From: Candidatus Poseidoniaceae archaeon
Lineage (GTDB): Archaea > Thermoplasmatota > Poseidoniia > Poseidoniales > Poseidoniaceae
NCBI GenBank assembly: GCA_022451765.1
Contig: JAKUNY010000027.1
Coordinates: 1-12,930 of the forward strand
DNA length: 12,930 bases
Reading direction: 5' to 3'
Below are positions 7,701-12,930 of the stretch, piece by piece. Position numbers and translations under genes: made by a program. How positions within the stretch are numbered: the first letter of the stretch is position 1; each line of letters opens with the position of its first letter. The notes under the pieces are model-generated. The model was not told the DNA's origin, did not search any database, and worked only from the letters and a program-made list of their open reading frames with translations.

Positions 7701-10059
7701 CGGATACATTGAAGTTGCAATGCAAAACAATGGAATGTCTGCAGGAAACGGACAAATCGATGTGATTAATCTCCAAGGTTCCGTCTTGATGTCCACGGCA
7801 AATGTCAGCATCGTTGAGGGGAGTCAAGCAGGATCGAGGATGTCGGTTATGATACCTCTAACCCCAACCCAACCTGGGTGGTTGGACGTCCGTGTACGGT
7901 ATGCGCACGATAATTCGACATCGTTCGAACGCGACACGCTGAACAATTTCATCCTCATGCGAATATGGGTGAACGATGTTCCAACCATTGAGTCTGTTAC
8001 CTGTGATGAAGATGAATATGCCCGTGGTGATTCATTTCTGTGCACCGTTACTGCATCCGATGATGCGGGTGTGGAATCGGTAGAGATGGGTTGGAGTGTT
8101 CTTTGCTCGAACTGTTCGATTTCAAACACAACATGGAATGTTGGTTCGATGGGGTCCAATGACAACGGTACGACTTGGGAAGCGATGATTACGCTACCAA
8201 TCAATGTCGTGACAGGACAACTTGCTCTTCAGATAACGGCTCGGGATAATCTTGGTATGGAAACCGAACTTCTTGCAGAGGATGTTGCAAAAGTCCTTGA
8301 TGCACCATCATCATGGTTCGGACCACATGTGTCGAACGCAGACGCTCCATGGTTGGGTGTGACTCAACTTCCCTCAACCTCTCCAATGGGAATTCTTCGT
8401 GGGGTTCAACAAACAATCACGGGATGTGTCCTTGATGTTGACCACGATTCTGTGACAGAACGACCACAATTTCTCGTATCTCGAGGACAAATTGGCGAAG
8501 TTGTTTACGTTGCGATGGGGGATGCAAATCATCATTGTTACGAAGCATCCTATGTTGTAGAGAACGGCTCTTCCACGGATTCAATCGATGTTGAAATGCG
8601 AAAAGATGACGGAAGCCTTGTCGCTCAAAGGAGCATCATGGTTGAGGATCGAGCGCCTCAAGTCCAGTTGTTTTTTGAGAATGAATCCAATTCGACCATC
8701 GACCGGATTGTCGATAACGACGACGAATACATTCGGATTGTTGTGCAGGATGAAGACGATCTTGTAAATGCGTATCTTGGGGATGTTGAAATCGATTGGC
8801 CTGGCTATGGCTTGCAAGTTCTTTCAGTGGAAGGTTTCGTCAATGAGGGTGAAATTCAGATGAGACTCCAACCACCGCTGGGGCTGCTTGAAGCGGGTGA
8901 AGTCAACGTGTTGGTGGTTCTGCAGGATTCACGAGGTGTTGAAACATCGGCAACTGCCTCCATCCCGTTGATACTTAATGCGCCTCAAATCGTTTCGATG
9001 ATTCCTTGCAATGAACAAGGGACACTTGAGGAGTTGATGTTTGGCCACCCTGCTGTACTCGGTGCTGTTATTGAAAGCGACCGCCCATTGGAGAACATCC
9101 AACTCTCACTACGTCAACTTGGTTGGTCGGTTTCGGCCCCTCAAATTCAGCAACCCGACTGGGCTGCTTCAAACGATGGTTGCCTCCAAGCTACTGGAGA
9201 TGACGTCTATTGGTTTAGGCTTCAATTGGACGGGTCTTTTGCTTCTGATGAAGGTTCAATACAACTTGTCGTATCAACAATTGACGGATATCCAGCCTCA
9301 ATGCAAATACCAATGGTGTTTCGGCATGCACCCCCAATCGTCAATGGTACGGTACCAACGTTGGTTGAAGCAGGCAGCGACCTGTTGTTTCAACTTACCA
9401 TCACTGATCTGGATGGATTGGAGGATGTACTGTGCGCTGTTGAAGTTGTAAGCGACAACAACAGTGTTCTCTGGGAGAAAGCGTTACTGCCCGTCGAATC
9501 GCAAGATGCTTTTGGATTGATTCAGTTGCAGTGGCCACTTCCTCGAAACCTCAATGAAACAACCGAATTCCTGCGCGTGCACGTTGATTGCGAGGACTCA
9601 GATGGAGAGACGGGTACATGGGCGTCAACGAACGTAAGTGTCGGGCCCTACGTCTGTCAAGTAAACTGCAATGCTACGAATGAGGGATTGGTCACCATAA
9701 CAGCACCTGCTTCTCCGATGCCATGGTTACTGCTCGGACTCGGCCTCATAGCGATTCTTTTGACCACGATGTTGCTTGTTCGTCGACGAGGCATTGAACA
9801 GAAATGGGCGACAGACGAATCGCTTGATGATTTGAACCAGCTCACACCGGACTCAATTGCGCAAGCAGAAGCATCGTTGTTGAGCATGGCTTCTGAAACA
9901 CCTCCACTCCCCGACGGTTGGACAGAGGAAGCTTTCGTAGCTTGGCTGCAAGGCGATAAACCAGAAGAATGGGCGACAGAGCAATGGGACTCAATACGCA
10001 AGGAACATGCTGCACGTCTCGAATCTGCAGAAATCAACACCGATGAGATATTATTCTGA
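4783..10059 (+). CDS. Giant multidomain surface glycoprotein: TIGR03790-like domain interrupted by PA14 and LamG, C-terminal membrane anchor
   Basis: A 1758-residue predicted cell-surface protein. Residues 1 to about 23 form a signal peptide (basic start, then LFLVTLMLG). Residues 75-300 resemble the N-terminal part of the uncharacterised TIGR03790 family (DVGVLINNKSESS at 75-87; YLVTSKGMPLRV and YLVTRLTGYTVETA later). About 305-370 and 737-865 look like two halves of a carbohydrate-binding-type beta-sandwich. Between them lie a PA14 domain at about 375-525 (GDWTFYLTSDDGSELWLDG) and a LamG/concanavalin-like domain at about 535-725 (HAWNFDEG; WYDGVDDYVEV; FEGMIDKVMVWESALSDDE). The TIGR03790 C-terminal part resumes at about 870-950 (GVKGYVYEPYL, WMGVVVGDP). 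A CARDB-like domain (957-1065) and several Ig-like sandwiches follow. One membrane helix at about 1648-1667, then RRR, leads into an 88-residue cytoplasmic tail. By eye there are about 37 Asn-X-Ser/Thr sequons, fitting a heavily glycosylated exterior. Sugar binding or adhesion is an inference; no catalytic motif was identified. Confidence 0.85.
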   Translation: MAGRGTSLFLVTLMLGSLFSALPTSPSIPHQSPHLGPAASLFQGFTTGDNWLDLDNQTIAVPNGFNAMDVYDYSDVGVLINNKSESSKTIGWAFVEARNISLERVFVFNLEGTPTGETINREQFTNFFALPFLEMLNNRSNVSDMNYLVTSKGMPLRVNGGLNKASFDQEFALLGGSYNSSIGGDYWSTHTYGPLSGGDFESFSRQKHGFYLVTRLTGYTVETALNLIEKANNSLGESGTYVLDLATNRNGSGYRFWNDDLYTANSTLTELYNQSVLFDEETGFITNVSNVMGYASWGSNDDNWGANWGKNTGFETEDATWTSGVRHWNATVPTLSSGDSFAWNYQTSVKDAGSASLEATISASCSDESSNGTQGIFAEFFDNEGVSFNTGSMPSLIDRTPEHTRIESSLQYNSMNSAYPGLDNRFKNNWGARFSGLINVPDSGDWTFYLTSDDGSELWLDGVSLVTNYGSHGMREISGTRNITAGLHDFKIEFFQGTGPHGLNLKWEGPNQSKALVPASAFLVSDGTPPSASTLIHAWNFDEGIGTVSNDSVANGSNMTLYNMDASNWRACADGGCLWYDGVDDYVEVDVDDWVGNFTVSQWVWANSTTLPNYASVLAVSDNAGSNTSFQHAVFSGEWRLHNNQTHTFGDIEAQQWMHLATVFDSGSARQYLDGVHVRTTTFPTGSVNNIDLYKLGVNRAGSTYFEGMIDKVMVWESALSDDEITILSRDIYQDCQAYSGSGASGASLEQFVPIDSELEGHAWIISLAGKRDGDVYGSFAMTVEGVDDQGNILSSNTSNSKTFENDWGSAEMRFRPHDDATSLRIIVPLNVVATSTSGSVFIDSFTLRVIRPHMSWNNGSIAETAVSTGGRSFTLGTTYGQSLIADLLEDGVSGVKGYVYEPYLTAVGQPSVLFPMYAQGYNFAEANAAANTYLSWMGVVVGDPKMAPYMSTLHDVELLDTRILDNFSVGQTGYIEVAMQNNGMSAGNGQIDVINLQGSVLMSTANVSIVEGSQAGSRMSVMIPLTPTQPGWLDVRVRYAHDNSTSFERDTLNNFILMRIWVNDVPTIESVTCDEDEYARGDSFLCTVTASDDAGVESVEMGWSVLCSNCSISNTTWNVGSMGSNDNGTTWEAMITLPINVVTGQLALQITARDNLGMETELLAEDVAKVLDAPSSWFGPHVSNADAPWLGVTQLPSTSPMGILRGVQQTITGCVLDVDHDSVTERPQFLVSRGQIGEVVYVAMGDANHHCYEASYVVENGSSTDSIDVEMRKDDGSLVAQRSIMVEDRAPQVQLFFENESNSTIDRIVDNDDEYIRIVVQDEDDLVNAYLGDVEIDWPGYGLQVLSVEGFVNEGEIQMRLQPPLGLLEAGEVNVLVVLQDSRGVETSATASIPLILNAPQIVSMIPCNEQGTLEELMFGHPAVLGAVIESDRPLENIQLSLRQLGWSVSAPQIQQPDWAASNDGCLQATGDDVYWFRLQLDGSFASDEGSIQLVVSTIDGYPASMQIPMVFRHAPPIVNGTVPTLVEAGSDLLFQLTITDLDGLEDVLCAVEVVSDNNSVLWEKALLPVESQDAFGLIQLQWPLPRNLNETTEFLRVHVDCEDSDGETGTWASTNVSVGPYVCQVNCNATNEGLVTITAPASPMPWLLLGLGLIAILLTTMLLVRRRGIEQKWATDESLDDLNQLTPDSIAQAEASLLSMASETPPLPDGWTEEAFVAWLQGDKPEEWATEQWDSIRKEHAARLESAEINTDEILF

Positions 10060-10317
10060 ATGGGCGAGGATGGTTTGGTCGTCATGGCAGTAGGGTATGT
10101 GTTGCTGAACGTTGTTCCCGGAGTAGAGCACGATGTCTATCTTCAATTGAAAGACCTCGACGTAGTTGCTGATATAACGGTTTTATTCGGTGATTATGAC
10201 CTGATTGTGAAATTGGTTGCTGATGATCTTTCATCCATTGCTGCAACAGTTGTTGAGTCGATTCGTCAGATTCCCGGTATACTCGATTCAAAGACGCTTG
10301 CAGGTGCAGAATTCTAG
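10060..10317 (+). CDS. Stand-alone Lrp/AsnC ligand-binding (RAM) domain protein
   Basis: An 85-residue protein consisting only of the C-terminal ligand-sensing domain of Lrp/AsnC regulators, with no helix-turn-helix. The fold is recognisable: strand GYVLLNVVPG, helix EHDVYLQLKDL, strand VVADITVLFGDYDLIVKLVADD, then a helix and a final strand ending SKTLAGAEF. Such domains form dimers and octamers and bind amino acids or similar effectors; alone they may modulate full-length Lrp proteins by mixed assembly. The first ATG (10060) directly follows the TGA of the surface protein. An internal ATG at 10084 (MAVGYVLLNV) starts exactly at the domain and may be the true start, giving 77 residues. The stop is TAG. 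Because it abuts the surface gene it is probably on the same transcript, although a functional link is not evident. Confidence 0.85.
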   Translation: MGEDGLVVMAVGYVLLNVVPGVEHDVYLQLKDLDVVADITVLFGDYDLIVKLVADDLSSIAATVVESIRQIPGILDSKTLAGAEF

Positions 10318-10330
10318 TCTTGCAGTGCCT

Positions 10331-10346
10331 TGTTTTTTGCATTTTT
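10331..10346 (+). terminator. Oligo-T termination signal after the RAM domain gene
   Basis: Two T-runs (T6 at 10333-10338 and T5 at 10342-10346) lie 14-30 bases past the TAG of the RAM gene. Oligo-T runs on the non-template strand are the usual archaeal termination signal. Confidence 0.45.
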
Positions 10347-10367
10347 AGGCTTCGGAATGCGTTACTG

Positions 10368-10399
10368 AAAGGCATATGTGGCGCAGTATTGCCTTTTTT
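10368..10399 (+). terminator. Candidate hairpin plus T-run between the RAM gene and the MC1 promoter
   Basis: AAAGGCA (10368-10374) pairs perfectly with TGCCTTT (10390-10396) across a 15-base loop. The right arm runs into T6 (10394-10399), so the stem partly overlaps the T-run. The structure sits just before the MC1 TATA box and could insulate MC1 from upstream readthrough. It is weaker than the hairpin after MC1. Confidence 0.35.
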
Positions 10400-10403
10400 C
10401 GGC

Positions 10404-10416
10404 ATAAAATATATTA
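10404..10416 (+). promoter_or_regulatory. TATA box of the MC1 gene
   Basis: The strongest A/T block in the window, ATAAAATATATTA, lies about 40-50 bases upstream of the MC1 ATG at 10453. Transcription starting about 25 bases downstream (near 10435) would leave a leader of about 18 bases that just contains the Shine-Dalgarno sequence. The agreement of TATA, short leader and ribosome site suggests strong expression. Confidence 0.65.
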
Positions 10417-10439
10417 ACTATAAGTTGTGATTAAGATTT

Positions 10440-10445
10440 GGAGGT
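10440..10445 (+). promoter_or_regulatory. Shine-Dalgarno of the MC1 gene
   Basis: GGAGGT is followed by 7 bases and then the ATG at 10453. It fixes the start: an in-frame TTG at 10438 would overlap the ribosome site and add five residues before the usual MC1 N-terminus. Confidence 0.8.
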
Positions 10446-10452
10446 AATCCAA

Positions 10453-10716
10453 ATGTCAGACAAGAAATATTTCGTTCTCATGGAGAGCGGTAAAGACACG
10501 AGCCAAGTATTTGCGAGCAAGCAACCACGAGGAGCAGCCCTCAAAGCTGCAACCCGTGGACACACGAACATCCGCCTACGAGAGCGTGGCACCAAGCGTG
10601 TACACGTTTTCACAGGCTCAATCAGTATGGTTGACAAGCCTGCTGGCGGCCCTGCTTGGCTCCCAGACAAGATCAAGAAGGCCAACGTCAAGAAGGTCGG
10701 AATTGAGCACCTCTGA
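10453..10716 (+). CDS. Archaeal chromosomal protein MC1
   Basis: This 87-residue basic protein matches the MC1 family, monomeric DNA-binding proteins that bend DNA sharply and act as nucleoid proteins in Methanosarcina, haloarchaea and marine Thermoplasmatota. The family pattern is almost continuous: NFVL-like KYFVLMESG at the start, KQPRGAALKAATRG, IRLRERGTKRVHVF, then PAWLPDKIKKANVKK near the end. Length is close to the usual 90-95; the loop between the ATRG helix and the IRLRERGTK strand is a few residues shorter than in Methanosarcina MC1. Arg and Lys residues dominate the predicted DNA face. It has its own TATA box, an ideal ribosome site and a strong terminator, so it is probably an abundant single-gene transcript. 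The protein is cytosolic and nucleoid-associated. Confidence 0.93.
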   Translation: MSDKKYFVLMESGKDTSQVFASKQPRGAALKAATRGHTNIRLRERGTKRVHVFTGSISMVDKPAGGPAWLPDKIKKANVKKVGIEHL

Positions 10717-10741
10717 GGTCCTCAATCTCTCTTGATTTATG

Positions 10742-10756
10742 ACTCGGTCGACGAGT
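10742..10756 (+). other. Hairpin 1 in the MC1 3' region
   Basis: ACTCG (10742-10746) and CGAGT (10752-10756) form a perfect 5-base stem around a 5-base loop, 25 bases after the MC1 stop codon. It is the first of three consecutive hairpins. Confidence 0.4.
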
Positions 10757-10759
10757 GTT

Positions 10760-10773
10760 GCCACAAAAGTGGC
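10760..10773 (+). other. Hairpin 2 in the MC1 3' region
   Basis: GCCAC (10760-10764) and GTGGC (10769-10773) form a perfect 5-base stem capped by an AAAA tetraloop, three bases after hairpin 1 and five before the terminator hairpin. Confidence 0.4.
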
Positions 10774-10778
10774 TCTCC

Positions 10779-10816
10779 GCCCCATCAAGGATTCAGGTCC
10801 CTGATGGGGCTTTTTT
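10779..10816 (+). terminator. Intrinsic-type terminator of the MC1 transcript
   Basis: GCCCCATCA (10779-10787) pairs perfectly with TGATGGGGC (10802-10810). Two more G-C pairs lie inside after one mismatch, around an 8-base loop. T6 (10811-10816) follows at once. This has the form of a bacterial intrinsic terminator and points to termination on the plus strand only, since no T-run follows the hairpin on the minus strand. Confidence 0.75.
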
Positions 10817-10873
10817 CAATTTGAAGGTCCTGAGTGTTGTACGAACTTCAAGGAAAGTTACAACCAATAATTT

Positions 10874-11551
10874 CTAAAAATTATACTTCACTTTGTCATC
10901 CGTGATCACAATGTGATTTTTTTGAATCAGCCAATGAATGACATCCCATGTCGTATGCTTAAATTTGATTCCCGGCCTCCAGTGTTCGAGTTGATTCTGG
11001 AGGGTGGTTTGTTTTCTCGGCCTTTTTGCAGGAGCGGTCTTCTCCAGAATTTCGACGACTCTGCTACCGACCTGCTTGATTGAAGGCGGATCAATCTTTT
11101 CCTGAGCAGTTTCAGGCTTCTCTTCGACGAGTTTCTTCTTCTCAACTGCGGGCTTCATCACCTTCTTTGAAGGACTTCCAGCTTTTTTCTTAGGTTTTGG
11201 TGGCTCCTTTCTCTCTATTCTCCGTTTTCGACTCTTAAAATGTTCAATGAGATCATCAAACCCTTTGTCTTTGGACCAAACGATGAACCTGACAGAATTT
11301 TCGCGACCAACATGAACCATACCAAGGTAAGCCGATATGTGAAAATCAACATTGTCTTTCGAGGTCTTACCAACTCGGATGACAGTGATGTTGTAATCGA
11401 CGATCAACCAATCATTGGGGATTGTCTGCTGGTTGCCGACAAAAAGGAGGACTCGTTGATGGTTTCCTCGGGCAATTTCATCAATCGGAATATGTTTGTG
11501 GACATTCTCATAATCAACAAAATGAACAATCTTTTCTTGGTTGTCTACCAT
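10874..11551 (-). CDS. PIN/NYN-like ribonuclease-fold protein with charged linker and C-terminal module
   Basis: A 225-residue, three-part protein. Residues 8-105 form a PIN-like (NYN-type) nuclease fold: HFVDYENV with Asp13 and Asn16, LLFVGNQQTIP at 35-45, KTSKDNVDFHISAYLG with Asp66 and Asp69, and FIVWSKDKGFDDLI with Asp95 and Asp99. These acidic residues are placed to bind the metal ions of a single-strand ribonuclease. Residues 108-158 are a Lys/Pro/Glu-rich, probably disordered linker. Residues 160-225 look like a small helical or winged module ending in a beta hairpin (IVITDDKVKYNF), as in similar bacterial PIN proteins that carry a related C-terminal region; it may bind nucleic acid. 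The start is ATG 11551, with AGAGG 7 bases upstream and a TATA-like TTAAATA at 11582-11588. The stop is TAG. The substrate is unknown, and no antitoxin-like neighbour is seen. Confidence 0.75.
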   Translation of the reverse strand: MVDNQEKIVHFVDYENVHKHIPIDEIARGNHQRVLLFVGNQQTIPNDWLIVDYNITVIRVGKTSKDNVDFHISAYLGMVHVGRENSVRFIVWSKDKGFDDLIEHFKSRKRRIERKEPPKPKKKAGSPSKKVMKPAVEKKKLVEEKPETAQEKIDPPSIKQVGSRVVEILEKTAPAKRPRKQTTLQNQLEHWRPGIKFKHTTWDVIHWLIQKNHIVITDDKVKYNF

Positions 11552-11558
11552 GTTCGTT

Positions 11559-11563
11559 CCTCT
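11559..11563 (-). promoter_or_regulatory. Shine-Dalgarno of the PIN/NYN gene
   Basis: AGAGG on the minus strand with 7 bases before the ATG at 11551; it fixes the start of the gene. Confidence 0.6.
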
Positions 11564-11581
11564 GTACTTTCCTGACGACGC

Positions 11582-11588
11582 TATTTAA
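11582..11588 (-). promoter_or_regulatory. TATA-like element for the PIN/NYN gene
   Basis: TTAAATA on the minus strand, 31-37 bases upstream of ATG 11551 in the 66-base gap after the methyltransferase gene. Its place allows a start site just before the Shine-Dalgarno and suggests the gene has its own promoter rather than depending on readthrough. Confidence 0.5.
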
Positions 11589-11617
11589 GAGTAAAACTGT
11601 AATGTACACTGTTGACC

Positions 11618-12262
11618 TTACGAGTCCGAAATTCTCTTGATTTGGAAAACAGAGGAGGTTACATGACTCAACCCTCGTTCCTTCTCATCGCCTAAATCGA
11701 TTCGCTCCAAACATTCGACAACAAAACCATCCGAAAATAGGTGTTGTACATCATCATCAGAGAGTGAATATGGGGGTCCATCCATCTCTTCTTGAGGATA
11801 TGAAAAAGTGATGAGCAATCCGACTGCATCAGGTTTCGTGAGATTCCGTAGTTGATCGACATAGGCTATTCGGGATTCACGCGGAATGGCGATCATCGCC
11901 GCACGATCGTACCAAGCATCCGCTCGAATATCACCTTCTTTGAGGTCAAAGACATCTCCTTGAAAGATTCGAAAAGGTGGGGTTTCATGAAGGACGTGAT
12001 TTCCAAACTCGGAATTCGCTGCCTCCAATTCATTCTCTTGTAGGAAGGCTTGAACCGCTTCCTCGACGAATTCCAAGCCTGTGACGGAATATCCACTCTT
12101 TGCTAGCCAAAGCATGTCCAATGATTTACCACAAAGTGGGACAAGAACTTCTCCACCATCAACCGCACCGATGCTTCCCCAGTGCTTTGTCAACAAATCA
12201 TTGTACACGTTTCGATGCCAACCGATCTGGTGCGTCTGCCAGCGATGGTGCCAAAAACCCAT
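11618..12262 (-). CDS. TPMT-family S-adenosylmethionine-dependent methyltransferase
   Basis: A 214-residue class I methyltransferase of the thiopurine S-methyltransferase family. Bacterial members methylate sulfur, selenium or tellurium compounds, but the substrate cannot be read from sequence. Family landmarks are FWHHRWQTHQIGWH at 3-16, VLVPLCGKSLDMLWLAKSG at 39-57 (SAM-binding motif I region), VTGLEFVEEAV at 60-70, YDRAAMIAIPRESR at 118-131, FSYPQEEMDGPPYS at 153-166, and a C-terminal strand. The length is typical. I chose ATG 12262 because the protein then begins MGFWHHRW like its relatives; an in-frame TTG at 12274 would add four residues (MCCR) with no support. No good Shine-Dalgarno is seen. 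It begins 42 bases after the sdhB stop on the same strand and could be cotranscribed with it. The family is mainly bacterial, so acquisition by transfer is possible but untested. Confidence 0.85.
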   Translation of the reverse strand: MGFWHHRWQTHQIGWHRNVYNDLLTKHWGSIGAVDGGEVLVPLCGKSLDMLWLAKSGYSVTGLEFVEEAVQAFLQENELEAANSEFGNHVLHETPPFRIFQGDVFDLKEGDIRADAWYDRAAMIAIPRESRIAYVDQLRNLTKPDAVGLLITFSYPQEEMDGPPYSLSDDDVQHLFSDGFVVECLERIDLGDEKERGLSHVTSSVFQIKRISDS

Positions 12263-12304
12263 TCTACAACACAATCCTGGGTGGGTTTTGAATCATTTTT
12301 TAGC

Positions 12305-12930
12305 TCAGTATCGAACGTTTTGACGAGTGATGGTTCTCCAGATGCGTTGAAGTGGGTCGTAGTATCGGTCAACAACTCGCTCCTTCAGTTGGATGATTGC
12401 ATCGTCTGTAATCTGGATTCCAGCAGGACAGACTTCCGTACAACAGCGTGTGATGTTGCAGTATTCAATACCAAATTCTTTCTTGATTTCTGGGACTCTG
12501 TCTTCGGTGTCAAGTGGGTGCATTTCGTACTGTGCGAGGCGTACAAGATTCCGAGGTCCTGCAAATTCATCAAACATCTCATGGTCTCGTAGAACGTGAC
12601 AGGTGTTGACGCAAAGGAAACATTCGATGCACTCACGGAAATGTTGTACACGGTCAGCTTCCATCTGGTTGAATTCCCAATCCATCGTTTCTGGACCGTT
12701 GATTGGAGCAATACGCTGAGCAACATCGTAGTTCCAGGATACATCCGTAACCAAGTCCTTGATGTGCGGGAAGGCCTTCATGGGTCGAATCTCAATCGGT
12801 TTGCCTGCGGGGGTCTCTGCGACAACATCGCTCATTCGAGTCATGCACATTAGGCGTGGTCGACCGTTGATTTCTGCAGAACATGAACCACACTAGCCAG
12901 CCATGCAGTTCCTACGTACAGCCATGTCGG
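12305..12930 (-). CDS. sdhB: Succinate dehydrogenase/fumarate reductase iron-sulfur subunit, 5' end missing, with in-frame amber codon
   Basis: The C-terminal part of the iron-sulfur subunit that carries electrons from the flavoprotein to the membrane quinone site. The sequence entering from the right edge reads DMAVRRNCMAG, then TAG at 12893-12895, then CGSCSAEINGRPRLMCMTRM. These are the [2Fe-2S] ligands, Cys-x4-Cys-x2-Cys-x11-Cys, with the stop in the position before the second Cys. Downstream, CIECFLCVNTCHVLRDHE holds four cluster cysteines, and YCNITRCCTEVCPAG holds the ligands of the remaining clusters. The pattern is closest to the actinobacterial-type SdhB with CKAGKCGSC, where the stop position is Lys; AAG to TAG is one base change. 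Homology continues in one frame on both sides, so this is a substitution and not a frameshift. An ATG at 12850 could restart translation, but that product would lose most of the [2Fe-2S] site. Its status (error, mutation or recoding) is open. Confidence 0.85.

Noticed and set aside
4783..10059. Tandem DNA repeats or a recombination cassette within the giant surface gene
   Set aside because: The Ig-like segments look similar in fold style but no repeated nucleotide stretch was noticed; the reading frame is intact throughout.
10438..10452. TTG start adding five residues to MC1
   Set aside because: The TTG overlaps the GGAGGT ribosome site, and the family N-terminus begins at ATG 10453.
12263..12274. 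TTG start adding four residues to the TPMT-family protein
   Set aside because: Related proteins begin directly at the FW..RW motif, which fits ATG 12262, and no ribosome site supports the TTG.
12893..12895. Pyrrolysine insertion at the sdhB amber codon
   Set aside because: TAG is the stop codon of two other genes here, no pyl genes or recoding element are visible, and SdhB is not known to use pyrrolysine. A substitution or base-call error is simpler.
1..12930. CRISPR array, tRNA, rRNA or insertion sequence
   Set aside because: No regularly spaced repeats, no tRNA cloverleaf with a TTCGA-type arm, no transposase motif and no terminal inverted repeats were found by reading.

Overview
The window looks like a chromosomal segment of a mesophilic euryarchaeon, most likely a marine Thermoplasmatota lineage (Marine Group II/III, Poseidoniales-like). 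The reasons are an MC1-type chromatin protein, an archaeal Hjc resolvase, a DacZ-type diadenylate cyclase, a stand-alone Lrp/AsnC ligand-binding (RAM) domain, TATA-like promoters placed for leaderless or short-leader mRNAs, and a giant glycosylated surface protein ending in one membrane helix and a Trp-rich cytoplasmic tail. The assignment rests on gene content read by eye, not on phylogeny. No tRNA, rRNA, CRISPR array or insertion sequence is visible, and no gene-free stretch exceeds 300 bases.

Layout. 1-188 (-): start of an unrecognised gene running off the left edge. 197-1678 (+): a site-2-protease family (M50) membrane metalloprotease with a PDZ-like insert. 1679-2317 (-): Holliday junction resolvase Hjc with an unusual N-terminal insert and C-terminal extension. 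2425-3177 (+): a conserved archaeal RNase H/RuvC-fold protein, divergent from hjc. 4676-3170 (-): a two-gene unit, macro domain protein followed by diadenylate cyclase dacZ, whose ribosome binding site overlaps the macro stop codon. 4783-10059 (+): a 1758-residue surface protein with about three dozen N-glycosylation sequons, in which a TIGR03790-like domain appears to be split by a carbohydrate-binding-like sandwich that is itself split by PA14 and LamG domains. 10060-10317 (+): the RAM domain protein, starting at the base after the surface-protein stop. 10453-10716 (+): MC1, with a clear TATA box and Shine-Dalgarno sequence, followed by three consecutive hairpins, the last of them a textbook intrinsic terminator. 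11551-10874 (-): PIN/NYN-like ribonuclease-fold protein. 12262-11618 (-): TPMT-family S-adenosylmethionine methyltransferase. 12930-12305 (-): the C-terminal part of a succinate dehydrogenase/fumarate reductase iron-sulfur subunit with an in-frame amber codon inside its [2Fe-2S] cysteine motif.

Themes. Information processing and genome organisation (Hjc, RNase H-fold protein, MC1, NYN protein), nucleotide signalling (DacZ with a macro domain), membrane and surface biology (M50 protease, giant surface protein) and respiration (SdhB). Genes are packed tightly: convergent pairs abut (1678/1679) or overlap (3170-3177), and several same-strand neighbours lie within 0-67 bases. The points most worth following are the nested-domain surface protein, the amber codon in sdhB, the macro-dacZ coupling and the back-to-back resolvase-fold genes.
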